From Ovis canadensis (lineage: Eukaryota; Chordata; Mammalia; Artiodactyla; Bovidae), in NCBI RefSeq assembly GCF_042477335.2, contig NC_091255.1, positions 35,132,501-35,196,500 on the forward strand: a stretch of 64,000 nt of DNA, given 5' to 3'. The notes under the pieces are model-generated. The model was not told the DNA's origin. It worked only from the letters and a program-made list of their open reading frames with translations, and did no database searches. A program made the position numbers and the translations under genes. Of the stretch, positions 44,230-55,300 are shown one piece after another (position 1 is the stretch's first letter; every line of letters starts with the position of its first letter).

Positions 44230-44789
44230 TTATAATAGAGGATTGAATGGAAGAAAACACAGTTTAAAATAAAACCACAAGGGAAGGAATACATTGAGCA
44301 AAAGGGTTGAAGAGCAAGTGACAAAATTAGAGAATCAGTCCAGGGACTTAAATTCTGTAAGAGAACAAGGTAAAGGGGAGGAACAGACGTGTGTTTCTAG
44401 ATGAAAAGCGCTCATTAAGTGACTAGCGTCAAGGCACATCATAAAATGTCAGATCACTAGTCTCAGAAAAGGAGGTCTTGCAGAAGCTTCCAGAGAAAAA
44501 ACAGATCAGCAATCAGAATGGCGCTAAGCCTCTGAATAGTAACTGTCTGCACCAGTGGAGTAGTGCCTTCAACATTTTAGGGGAAAGTGGTTTCCAGCCT
44601 GCAGTTCTCTACTGAAGCCTTTGGGCAGGCTAAAAATGCAGTGGTTCAACCAAACAGAACTTAATTTTTTCTCAGAAAACAGTTCATTGTGGGTAGTTCA
44701 GTATTTTCCACAAATCAGACAGAGACCAAGGCTAGCAGTGCAGCTCTGCCATCCTTTAGGCTCTTATGCTCAAAAGTATGGTCTTCATG
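44230..44789. other. Intergenic, no gene seen
   Basis: No supported feature. Text is A-rich. Confidence 0.4.
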
Positions 44790-44972
44790 GAACTTTCCTG
44801 GTGGTCTAGTAGCTAAGTAGTCCTTACTCCCAATTTAGGGGGCCAGGGTTTGATCCCTGGTCAGGGAACTAGATCCCACATGCCTCAACTAAGAGTTCAC
44901 ATGCCACAACTAAAGAGCCCACATGCTGCAACTAAGACACGGCATAGTCAAATAAATATATTAATTAAAAAA
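44790..44972 (+). mobile_element. CHR-type SINE, sense
   Basis: GGAACTTTCCTGGTGGTCTA, then GGTTTGATCCCTGGTCAGGG, with tail AAATAAATATATTAA. Confidence 0.85.
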
Positions 44973-44994
44973 ATCTGTTTTTTCAGGCCATAGG

Positions 44995-45122
44995 ATTGGC
45001 ATTACCTAGATGCTTGTTAGAAAAGCAGACTCTCAGGCCCTGCTAAGACCCACTGCATCAGCATCTGTTTGAAGATCCCCAGATGCTCTGTGTGCACAGT
45101 AAACATTGAGAAACACTGCCCT
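44995..45122. mobile_element. MER5A-like DNA transposon remnant
   Basis: GAAAAGCAGACTCTCAGGCC, then CCACTGCATCAGCATCTG, then TTGAGAAACACTGCCCTG, the usual MER5A wording. Confidence 0.6.
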
Positions 45123-46087
45123 GGGGCGTTGCTGTCTGCAGTGTCATAACTGGATTGCTGCCATCCATGGGTCGCAGCTGGCAGGAAGGCAGAAGAGAAA
45201 GTATGGAGGAGGCACACCTGTCTCAGGCACAGGCACACCTGTCTCTCTGGCTAGGGAGAGGCCCATGTAATTTTTACTCACATTCCTTCGAAGAAAACTC
45301 AGTCATGTGGTCTCACATCAGCTCCAGGGTTTGGAGAAATCCAGTCCCTACTTAGGTGGTTGACTATCAATATTTTTCTAGCACCATGGGAGAATAGATT
45401 AGATTTTGGGGGATATCTAGACTGTCACAACAGCTCAACTGTCAATAACAAAGACAGAATAAGGACATTTGGATATGTACAGGGTCTCAAGTTTGTCTCC
45501 CAAGTATGCTTCTCAGGAGGTGATTAGAGTTAGACCCAAGTTAGACAGCTCTTGGAGAGATTTTTTTTTCAAGGAGACAGAGATCACATCTGTTTTGTTT
45601 TGAATTAATTGAGAGGATACGTAGATTCTTTTTGGAGAAGAATATAGTGCAGAATTAATGATAAATTCAGAAAATAAGCAACTTTTAAAAATGACAGTTG
45701 TTCAGGGGAAACAGTTGCGCAAGTAGAGAAGGGTAATCAGAGTATACCACATAGTGCAGCTCAGGGTAACATTTGCAATAAATCCTGAATGTTGACAGAG
45801 TGCTCTTGAGAGAGTATCCCATGCTGGAGCAACGGGGATGGTGAAAGGGACTCAGACTTCACCTTACATGGCAGGAAGCATGAAAAAGTAGCAAAATAAA
45901 CTTATTTGGAGATACAGAGTAAATACCAAAAGAAACATCTAGATGAGGTGAGAGTGGTTGCCTGTGAGAAGAAGGAAATTGTAGAGAGGGTAGGGGCTTA
46001 CTTTTTATTGTGATAGGCCTCGTAGTTATATCTGACTCCTTCCACTGTGTGGGTATACACCTTTGAAAGTAAAAATTAAATCAACAT
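45123..46087. other. Intergenic, no gene seen
   Basis: No supported feature. Confidence 0.4.
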
Positions 46088-46670
46088 GAAAAGTGAGAGA
46101 GGGATTTCCCATCTTCCCTTTCGATCCTTGCAGTTAGAGGAGCAAGGTCATGAGGCAAGGAGCCGTAGGTTTGTAGCCGCCATTTCTTCTGCCTCCGGTC
46201 TCTGGATCTTTTGTAGAGCGTCCAACAGCGCTATGTTGGGACAGAGCATCCGGAGGTTCACAACCTCTGTGGTTCGTCGGAGCCACTATGAGGAGGGTCC
46301 AGGGAAGAATATACCATTTTCAGTGGAAAACAAGTGGAGGTTACTAGCTGTGATGACTTTGTACTTTGAGTCTCGATTTGCTGCACCTTTCTTTATAGTA
46401 AGACACCAACTGCTTAAAAAGTAATCCATGAGACAGATAGGAAGAGGAGCATATTAAGAGGTGCAGTCTCTTAAAAGGATCAGTCCCTTGAACTCAGCAT
46501 CCTAGATATGTTTGTAAATAAACTTATGGCATAAATCCTTAATGCCTCTTCTCTGAAATATGGAACATGATAATTGAACATGTGCTTACATATTGTTTGG
46601 GTAATATTGCATTATTAGTTTCTTAATTAAATATGTATTTGATTTAAAAAAAAAAAAGAAAAGTGAGAGA
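46088..46670 (+). pseudogene. COX7C: COX7C retrocopy with target-site duplications and an open reading frame
   Basis: GAAAAGTGAGAGA is at 46088-46100 and 46658-46670. Between them lies a full-length intronless mRNA copy with 5' UTR, an open frame at 46233-46424 of 63 codons (the exact COX7C precursor length), AATAAA at 46517-46522 and a poly(A) run at about 46646-46657. The protein begins [20 protein letters not shown]: the mitochondrial targeting peptide (about 1-16) and the mature subunit. Parent function: subunit VIIc of cytochrome c oxidase in the inner mitochondrial membrane. Against the bovine protein as I remember it there are four changes: V40, Y44, E46 and R48. E46 and R48 place charges inside the single membrane helix, so a working protein is unlikely although no stop is present. 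No promoter was seen. Confidence 0.93.
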
Positions 46671-47267
46671 AGAAAAACTTGAGAAATACTTTACTGTGAA
46701 AGAGCCCCAAGTGTGGAGGAATGCTTTTTTCTTTGGTTTTCTTTCTTTCTCTCCCTTCTTTCCGTCCGTCCTTCTTCTTTCCCTTTCTTCCTTTAATGAA
46801 AGAGACCTGTGCGGGTTTATTTACCATGGAGGAAGAATCAGTAGAGAGAGAGGCAGAGGTTGAAGAGCTGGGGCCGTTTTGCTGAATCAGTGTCTCAGAG
46901 GAGTTGGGAGGGGAGTGATCTGAGCACAGATGGAGGGATTAGCCTGGCCCGGGAAGAGGCATGTGGTGTAGGAGAAACAGTGTCAATGCTTGTTGGTAGG
47001 AGATGGGATTCATTTATCCCTTAGAGTCTAATCTCTGTGAAGAGTGGGGGAGAAATCACTCTGAAGGTGAGAAAGGTTTGGAAAATTAGTGAGTAGGGTG
47101 GGAGAAGGAGAAAGGAGGTGACCAGGGACATGGAGGGGAGGGGGACTGGTAGTTATCAGGTATTGAGGGTCCCAGCTGAGGTTAGAAGCTATAAGTTTGT
47201 AGTGGCCCAGATCCATACCCATTGCTTAGCATGGTGTTGGCACCTGGGATGTGTTAAAAATATTTCT
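46671..47267. other. Intergenic with a polypyrimidine tract
   Basis: 46728-46797 is a TTTC/CCTT-rich tract. The rest is G/A-rich without assignable features. Confidence 0.5.
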
Positions 47268-47382
47268 TGAGGGACTTGTGGTTCAGTCCCCGGTCCAGTG
47301 GTTAAGACTCTGGGTTTCCAGCACAGGGGGCTCTGGTGAGAAGAACTAAGATCCCACATGCTGCTCAGCATGGCCAAAAAAA
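47268..47382 (+). mobile_element. CHR-type SINE, sense, rearranged head
   Basis: GACTTGTGGTTCAGTCCCCGGTCCAGTGG-like start, then GAACTAAGATCCCACATGCT and GGCCAAAAAAATG. Confidence 0.75.
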
Positions 47383-47732
47383 TGTGATGAATGAACAAGT
47401 AACTGGTTGTGCGATTTTTCTCTGGCAGTGCCTCAGCAACCCCGTGCTGGAGCGGAGAAGGGTGAGGTGTTGCTTAGGCAGAGCCAAGGGTGGGGTTTGA
47501 GAGTAGGTTTTGTGAAAGGAGGAACATTTGAAGCTGCTGAGATGGTGGTTGATATGATGATCTTGAAGTTTCATCTGGAAAGAAAAGGAAGTGTTAAATT
47601 GTGAGAAAGCCAAAGGGGCAAGTTTTGTGACAAAAAACCAAGAAGCTATTTTAAAAAAAAATGATTGTACCTGACTACATGTTACAATTTAAAATTCATG
47701 GGTTTTTAAACTGTAATATGTAGTCAACAATT

Positions 47733-47895
47733 TTGTTGTTGTTCTTTAGTTGGTAAAGTTGTCTGACTCCTTGCGACCCCAGGGACTGTAGCCCACCAGG
47801 CTCCTCTGTCCATGGGATTCTCCAGGCACGAATACTGGACTTGGTTGCCATTTCCTTCTCCAGGGAAGCTTCTTGACCCAGGGATCGAAAAGATG
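47733..47895 (-). mobile_element. Bov-tA SINE fragment, antisense
   Basis: TTTAGTTGGTAAAGTTGTCT to GACCCAGGGATCGAA. Confidence 0.85.
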
Positions 47896-47899
47896 CTCA

Positions 47900-48425
47900 C
47901 CCTTTAAAAAAAAATTTTTTTTTATAGGAGTGTAGTTGATTTATAATGTGTTAGTTTCAGGTGTACAGAAAAGTGATTCAATTATATATATATATACACA
48001 CACACATATATATATATACTTTAAATACATATATACTTTTTTGTATGTATACTTTTGGGGGGCTACTTCCTGCACCACAAGAGAAGTTCTTATATCCTTG
48101 TTGTTTAGTTGCTAAGTCATGTCTGACTTTTTTTGCAACCCCATGGACTATAATGCTCCAGGCTCCTCTGTCCGTGGGATTTTCCAGGCAAGAGTGCTGG
48201 AGCAGGTTGCTGTTTCCTTCTCCAGGGGATCTTCCCAACCTAGGGATTGAACCTATATCTCCTGCATTGGCAGGTGGATTCTTTACCACTGTGTCACCTA
48301 CGAAGCCTCTATATACTTGTTCAGATTCTTTGCCTTTGTATTAGGCTATTACAAGATACTGAATGTGTTCCATGTGCTATACATTAGGTCCTTGTTGGTT
48401 ATCTCTTTTATATATAGTATTGATG
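47900..48425 (-). mobile_element. L1 3' UTR, antisense, split by a Bov-tA
   Basis: Poly(T), GAGTGTAGTTGATTTATAATG, a TA/CA microsatellite at 47981-48020, then after the SINE CCATGTGCTATACATTAGGT. This is the same L1 3' end family as at 11160-11330. Confidence 0.8.
48098..48308 (-). mobile_element. Bov-tA SINE, antisense, within L1
   Basis: TTGTTTAGTTGCTAAGTCAT to CACTGTGTCACCTACGAAGCC. Confidence 0.9.
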
Positions 48426-48451
48426 CTCACCCTCTTTGACCCAGCAATTCT

Positions 48452-48580
48452 ACTTTTTCTTTTTGGTCGTGTTTTGCGGCTTGTGGGATCTTAGTTCCCC
48501 CACCAGGGATTGAAAGCGGACCCTTAGCAGTGAAAGCGCGAGGAGTCTTAACCACTGGACACCCAGGGAATTCCCCCACC
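48452..48580 (-). mobile_element. CHR-type SINE, antisense
   Basis: TTTTTGGTCGTGTTTTGCGG to CACTGGACACCCAGGGAATTCC. Confidence 0.83.
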
Positions 48581-48777
48581 AATTCTACTTTTAACAGTTT
48601 GTTCTACATATGCACTTTGCATGTGAAAAAAGACATATCTTCAAGGATAATTATTGTAATAGTGTTTGAATTAGTAAGAGTGGACATCCTTCATGTTCAC
48701 TGATAGACAACTGAAAAGTAAATGACATCTAGGCAATGGAAGCCAGGTGATCTTTAAAGCAATGAGGGAGATCTAGG

Positions 48778-48935
48778 GACTTCCATGGTGGCCCAATGGT
48801 TAAGAATCTGTTTTCCAGTGTAGGGGGCGCAAGTTTGATCCCTGGTCAGGGAACTAAGATCCCACATACTACAGGGCAACTAAACCCCATGTATTGCAAC
48901 TAAGAGCCCATGTGCCACAACTAAGGCTTGATGCA
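48778..48935 (+). mobile_element. CHR-type SINE, sense
   Basis: GGACTTCCATGGTGGCCCAA, then GTTTGATCCCTGGTCAGGG and AACTAAGGCTTGATGCAACC. Confidence 0.83.
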
Positions 48936-49058
48936 ACCAAACTATAAAGAAATGAGATAAAGAATGAGATAGGTGTATATGGGTTGCTAAAGGAATGTTC
49001 TTCTAGTTGCATGATTAAGGTAAAAAAGCCAGGTGTAGAAGAGTGCATAGTATGCTGT

Positions 49059-50010
49059 TCAGTTCAGTTCAGTCACTCAGTCATGTCCGACTCTTTGAGA
49101 CCCCATGAACCGCAGCACGCCAGGCCTCCCTGTCCATCACCGACTCCCAGAATTCAACCAAACTCATGGCCATTGAGTCGGTGATGCCATCCAGCCATCT
49201 CATCCTCTGTCATCCCTTTCTCCTCCTGCCCTCAATCTTTCCCAGCATCAGGGTCTTTTCAAATGAGTCAGCTCTTCACATCAGGTGGCCAAAGTATTGG
49301 AGTCTCAGCTTCAACATCAGTCCTTCCAATGAACACCCAGGACTGATCTCCTTTAGGATGGACTGATTGGATCTCCTTGAAGGGACTCTCAAGAGTCTTC
49401 TCCAGCACCACAACTCAAAAGCATCAATTATTCTGTGCTCAGCTTTCTTTATAGTCCAACTCTCACATCCATACATGACCACTGGAAAAACCATAACCTT
49501 GACTAGATGGATCTTTGTTGGCAAAGTAATGTCTCTGCTTTTTAATATGCTGTCTAGGTTGGTCACAACTTTTCTTCCAAGGAGTAAGCATCTTTTCATT
49601 TCATGGCTGCAATCACTATCTACGCTGATTTTGGAGCCCCCCAAAATAAAGTCAGCTGCTGTTTCCACTGTTTCCCCATCTATTTCCCATGAAGTGATGG
49701 GACCGGATGCCATGATCTTCGTTTTCTGAATGTTGAGCTTTAAGCCAACTTTTTCACTCTCCTCTTTCACTTTCATCAGAGGCTCTTTAGTTCTTCACTT
49801 TCTGCCATAAGGGTGGTGTCATCTGCATATCTGAGGTTATTGATATTTCTCCCGGCAATCTTGATTCCAGCTTGTGCTTCCTCCAGCCCAGCGTTTCTCA
49901 TGATGTATTCTACATAGAAGTTAAATAAGCAGGGTGACAATATACAGCCTTGACATACTCCTTTTCCTATTTGGAGCCAGTCTCTTGTTCCATGTCCAGT
50001 TCTAACTGTT
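49059..50010 (-). mobile_element. BovB LINE, antisense, 5'-truncated
   Basis: The reverse strand at 49776-49276 reads KVKEESEKVGLKLNIQKTKI and [20 protein letters not shown]. The copy extends from the CAGTTCAGTTCAGTCACTC tail to the middle of reverse transcriptase (AACTGGACATGGAACAAGAG). Confidence 0.93.
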
Positions 50011-50604
50011 TGCTGTTATCTGTATTTAAAATAAGGGAGAAATATAGGTTATATGGGTATGACTGTGTCTGAAGAATGTCTTTGGAAGAATAATCAAGGA
50101 ACTGGTGATACTGGCTGCCTCTGGGAATGAGGAATGGGAGGCTGGGGGTCAAGGGCAGGAGGGAGGCTTCTCTTCCCTGCGGATTTTTTTTAACTATGTG
50201 CATGTTTCACTTTCTTAAAAGCATTAGAAATGTTTTTAAGCTAAAAGGAAAAAGGCCTTGTTTCTCAAACTGTGTTCTAATTCAAAATCCTGATTGATGG
50301 ATTCTTCCTGGGACCAAATGAATCAGAATCAGGAAAGGTGGAAGCCTAGGACTCTGTGTCTTTATCGTGCACCCCAGAGGATTTGGATTCACCTGAAAAG
50401 CTGTGAGGTCCACAGGCCAAGAGCTCCGAGGTCAAGGAGCACGTTTCTGGAGTCAGAGGGATGATGGCGGTTCCTCCGTGTGAAGAAGACCAGGGTGTGC
50501 AAATAGACTGCTACTGTGGAGAGGTAAGAAAGGTCACTGGCATTCTGGGGGCACGAAAAGCCTGTGGGTAAGTCATGATTTAATTAGGTGTCATGAGCCA
50601 TGTG
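50011..50604. other. Intergenic, possible MER5A-type remnant
   Basis: 50255-50420 (GTTTCTCAAACTGTGTTCTA, then GAATCAGAATCAGGAAAGGT) resembles MER5A read from its other end. No gene. Confidence 0.45.
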
Positions 50605-50815
50605 CGTGCCTGTGTGCTTTGTCGTTGTCTGACTCTGTGACTGACTGTGACCCCATGAGGGTCAACCCGCCAGGCTCCTCTGTCCGTGGAATTTTCCAGG
50701 CAAGAGTACTGGAATGGATTGCCATTTCCTCCTCCAGGGGGATCATCCCAACCCAGGGATTGAACCCGCATCTCCTGCATTGGCAGGCGGATTCTTTACC
50801 ACTGAGCCACTAAAT
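50605..50815 (-). mobile_element. Bov-tA SINE, antisense
   Basis: GTGCCTGTGTGCTTTGTCG to CTTTACCACTGAGCCACTAA. Confidence 0.9.
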
Positions 50816-51900
50816 GCTGGTAGGAGGGGCCCCCATTGCCTCACCGGCCTCATCTGGAACTGCTTTGCCCCCGGATGTCTCTGTCCCAGTCCCTCTGGCC
50901 TTTTTCAGCCTCTGAAATGTGCTCTGTTCCCGCTGCCCTCACACATGGTGTTGCTGTTGCCTGGGATACTGGCCTCCTCCTCATCTTCCAGGGCTCTGTT
51001 CCAAGGTCACCACCACCTCCAGGGAGATCAGTCTCCAGCCCTTGCCTCAGTCAGAGCTTCCTAGCTGCTGTGTTTCTCCTTTGGAGCAGATACTGTAATG
51101 ATTTCAAGTTTGTTTTGATCACTGCCATCCCTGTGCTATGCTTAGCACCTGATGGGGATTTAAATCAAGATGGTTCATGGCACGAATGAATGAGCCTTAA
51201 GAGAAAAAGCAAGGTTGGACTGCAGGAGTGGGAGTGGGTGGTGGGGGTGAGGGATGTCAGGAGTATCACTGCCTCCCTCCAGCCCAGCCAGGGCCTTGGG
51301 CCCAGCCTCTGGGAGTCCCCGACAAGCATCAGAGGGACAGTGGTGGGCTGTAGCTTCTTGGGACTTGTCCACAGCAGCATGACTGCCTTTGGCTGCCTGA
51401 AGCCTCAGCTTCTGTGTGACAGTGTAAGTACCAGGCTCCACAGAGATGTCAGTCGTGTAGCTTCTGCCTGCAGCTGTGGCCCCGCCAAGCCCCAGGAACA
51501 GACAGTGGGAGCAGCCACACGGAGCAGTGGAAACAGCTCAGCCACAACAGGTCACCCCGTGGTCGTGTATGTTAGCCCCAACAGGGACGGGGCTGCCTTG
51601 CCCACCTCCCACAAGCATCTAGTCTGCGGGAAAGTGAGTTGTTATTCCCTCTGTAAATGAGAGAGTTTGCTCTGTGGTTTTATCAAACTGCCTTTGAGTC
51701 GGGACTGACCAAATCAAGTTTCTGTGTTCACCTTGGGGCACAGGTACAGTTCAGCCATTCCGTAAATGTTTATTGACAGCCTGTGGGCCAGGTGCCACGT
51801 GGGTGCAGAGAAGGGACTGAGTCTCACCCACAGCTGACAGTCACGGATGAGCACACGATGCACTCCTTAAACGCCGCTCAGAAAACACACGCACTCCGGC
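50816..51900. other. Intergenic downstream of ARRB2, with L2/MIR-like pieces
   Basis: 50840-51190 has L2-like wording (AAATGTGCTCTGTTCCCGCT). 51745-51800 (CGTAAATGTTTATTGACAGC) is MIR- or L2-like. No gene. Confidence 0.45.
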
Positions 51901-51911
51901 CTATTAAAAGG

Positions 51912-51917
51912 TTTATT
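51912..51917 (-). terminator. ARRB2: Poly(A) signal of ARRB2
   Basis: AATAAA on the minus strand, about 445 nt beyond the ARRB2 stop codon, in line with a short 3' UTR. Confidence 0.8.
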
Positions 51918-52360
51918 TTCTTCTTTATGCTCAGAAACAATGAAGTGGTCTTGCCCCCCAAAGGGTCTCATCCTGAAGGAATGGGAGGCAGAGAGAGTGA
52001 CAGGAGGGGGTGTAGGTGTGAGGTTGAATGTGGGAGTACTTTCCCCCTCTTTTCCTATTATCACTCCTCTTCGGCTCCCCCTCCAAAAAATTGAGGTGTG
52101 AACACAGCTTGCCACCCACTGGGGGACTGGGGAAGCACAGCTGAAGTCAAAAAATTAATGCCCATGTTCCACAAGAGCTGGGTCCAGTGCGTATCTGGTG
52201 GGGGGTGGGGGAGTGGGGGGGGGCATTGGTCGAGGAAGCCGCTGGGTGGAGGGGAAGGGAAGAGGGACTGGGATCCCCCTCAGTGACAGTGGGGGTCTTG
52301 GTCCTGCCTCCACCTGCCCCCCCGCCCCTGCCATCCACTCCCTTCTTCCAGCCTCCCTTC

Positions 52361-55300
52361 CTAGCAGAACTGGTCGTCGTAGTCCTCATCCTTCAGCCCC
52401 TTGAGCCGCAGTCGGGCAAAGTCCTCAAACACAATGTCGTCGTCTGTGGCATAGCTTGGTGGTAGAGAGGAGGGGGTGAGGTGGGGGCCCTAGGCCTCCT
52501 CCACCTCCCAGTCCCCTCCCCTCCCAGAGACAGAGGCGCCGGCCAGAGCAGCCTTGGGACTGGAGATGTTTGCAGAAGGGACAGAGAAGGGGTGGTAGTT
52601 GGCAGCTCATTAGCCTAAGTCCTCTCAATTGGATGCTTCAACCATCCCGCCTCCCAAAGGGAAAAATAGGGTAGATCTGAATGTTACAGGAATCTGTCCA
52701 GAGAGTCAACGCTTGAAGGGGTGGGGCACTCTTACTTGGTATCGAATTCAATGAGGTTGGTGTCCACAGGGGCATCTGTTTCAGGAGCAGCTGAGGGGAG
52801 GAGAGCCGGGGGGTGGGTGGGTACTAAAAGGACCAGCTTTCCTCTCTGCTGGCCTTGCTTCAGACCCTCCCTTTGTGGGCTTGGGTGGGTGGCAGGCTCA
52901 CCTGATTGGGGCCTGGGAAGGGCGATGTGATCATGGGGCTTGGGGTGCATGAGAACAAAAGGCAGCTCCACTGAGACGTCCCTGGGATTGGGGGAGAGGT
53001 GGCAAGAAGAGATGATAGTGCAGAGCCAGAGGAAACCCCTGTGCCCCACCCCACCCCCAGGCTCCCCCCAGCCCAGCACTCACCCGCCTCGAGATACCAC
53101 CAGCTTCACCTTGACCCTGTAGGACACCAGGATCCCCAGCACCTCCTTGTTGGCACCCTCCTTCACGCTGCAGTTGGGGGAAGGGGTTGGACCAGAGCCC
53201 ACTGCTCTGCCCACTGCCCACCCCGGGGCCCCCATGAGGAGGCGGACTACAGATACCAGCATGCTCATGTCACGTAAAGTACTCTGCTGTGGTCCTTCTC
53301 ATCGCTCTCTCAGTAAAAGCCCAAGTCCTTACAGCCCAGCCACCCTGCACTGTCTTGCTCTCCATCAGCCCTCTGACCCCACTTCCAGCTCCCAGGCTGG
53401 CCTACAAGGCTTGCTGTGTGTGGTCGTGTACAGAGGGGTGGGGAGGGGTGAAATCCAGCCCCTACTTTATGAAGCTGTTGCCCCTAGAGGGCCTGCCTCA
53501 GATGCCCGGGTGGTCCACCTCAGGGTCTTTGTGCCTGCGGTACCCTCTGCCTGGAGCGCTCCTGCCCTGCACATCCACATGACATACTCCCTTGGCGTCT
53601 TCACCCAGAATCCACCTCTGGATCAGGCCTCCCCATCCCTTCTACCACCCTCCCCTTTATATCTCCCATGTCAGCCTTGCTTTTTCTCCTTAACACCTGT
53701 CACTAAACACACTACACATTCTGTCCTGTATCTGATTTGTCTGGCCTCCCTCTGAGAACGGGAGAGGTGTTTGGGATCTATTCAGTGATAGAGCCCTGGC
53801 CCCGGGGACAGAACCTGGCACACAGCCGCACAGAATGGGTGTCTAGTTTCCTGCGCTGCAGCCAGCCCCCCTCCCTGCCGACTCCCCCTCACATGGTGCT
53901 GGACGCCAGGTTGGTGTCCTCGTGCTTGAGCTTCCCATCCAGGGCGAGGCCGCGCTTCTCCCGGTTGTTGCTGAGCAGGGGGGTTATGGTGTACACCTTA
54001 CAGAATGTGGAACTGGGTGACACCTGGTCACTGCAGGGTGGGGACAAGAGAGGGAGACTCTGAGGGGGCAGGCGGGGCAAGGGGGCAGCTCCCACCCCCA
54101 GCGGCCTCTCCCGCATCACCAGCCCCTCCTCTCTGTGGGCACGGGTCACAAGGAGTAGGTTTTGGCTCAAGCTGCTCAAGAAAACGGGCAGCTCAGAGCC
54201 ACCCTCAGACTGGAGGGAATGCCCTTGTAAGTTGAGACAGTTTGAGAAGAACCACCCACGTCCCCATGTTCCCAGGGCCCACCCTTCCCAGGGCTGTTCT
54301 GCTACTCACTCTTGTTCAACCTGAGCCACGGGACACTTGTACTGGGCAGTGCTGAAGAGGCAGATGTCGGCGTACTGTCTCACTGTGGGGGGAAGGGGCC
54401 GGGTGCCAAGCCGGGGCATGGGGTACAGACAACCCCCTACTTAGCTCCAGACCTAGGCCCCAGGCCATCACTGCCCCGGCCCCTCTGAGGACCCTCACTG
54501 CCCCTCCATCTCATCCCAGGACAGACAGCCTGAGGTCTTTGAGCCCTGTGGGTCTCCCAAACTGGGCTCTGTCCTGGGACTGAGCTGATGCTTGAGGCCA
54601 CGTTGGCAGAAACTGCCCACCCCACCGCCTCGCCGACCACCATAAGGCCCCCTTCCAACCCCCACCTCCTACCAGAGACTTTGATCTTCTTGACAGTCTT
54701 GGTGGAGTTATTGGTGACGTGGACATTGACATTGAGGGGCTCCCCATGGTAGTACAGCTTTTGAGGGGAGGGGGTCAGGTTAATTGGGTGTTTTCACTGG
54801 TCCTGTTATTAGCATGCCCCCCTCCTCACCCCGGCCACACACACACAGGGTTGGGCCTCCTCCCAGCCTGTACCCAAGCCCACCCTCAGCTAAGGTGGCC
54901 TCCTTTGAAAACATCATCCTGCCCTGTGGTTCCAGCCCTCCCCCAGGGCCTGCACTGCAGCACGTGCATCGCCACCCCACCTCCTTGTCCAGCGAAGCCT
55001 CAAGGTGCAGGGACCGGTCAGACATGAGGAAGTGGCGTGTGGTTTCGGCTGAAGGCTGGGGGCCGGGTTTCTCTGGGGCAAACTGCACCTTTCGGATCAC
55101 CAGACGCACAGAGTTCCTGGGGGCAGGGGGTGAGAGGTGAGAGGGTCAGTCTTCAGAGGGTCAGACACTGGTTCCCATCTTCCACAGGGGTCCGGGTCAG
55201 GCCCAAGGGGAGGTTGCTTCCCTCACCGTTTGTGGCTTTTCTCTTCTAGTGATTTGGCGCAGAAGGCTCGAATCTCAAAGTCTACCCCGCAGGCCTCAAG

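Noticed and set aside
53147..53755. 202-codon forward frame inside ARRB2
   Set aside because: It is antisense to ARRB2 exon 12 and runs into an L2 remnant. No promoter or splice support.
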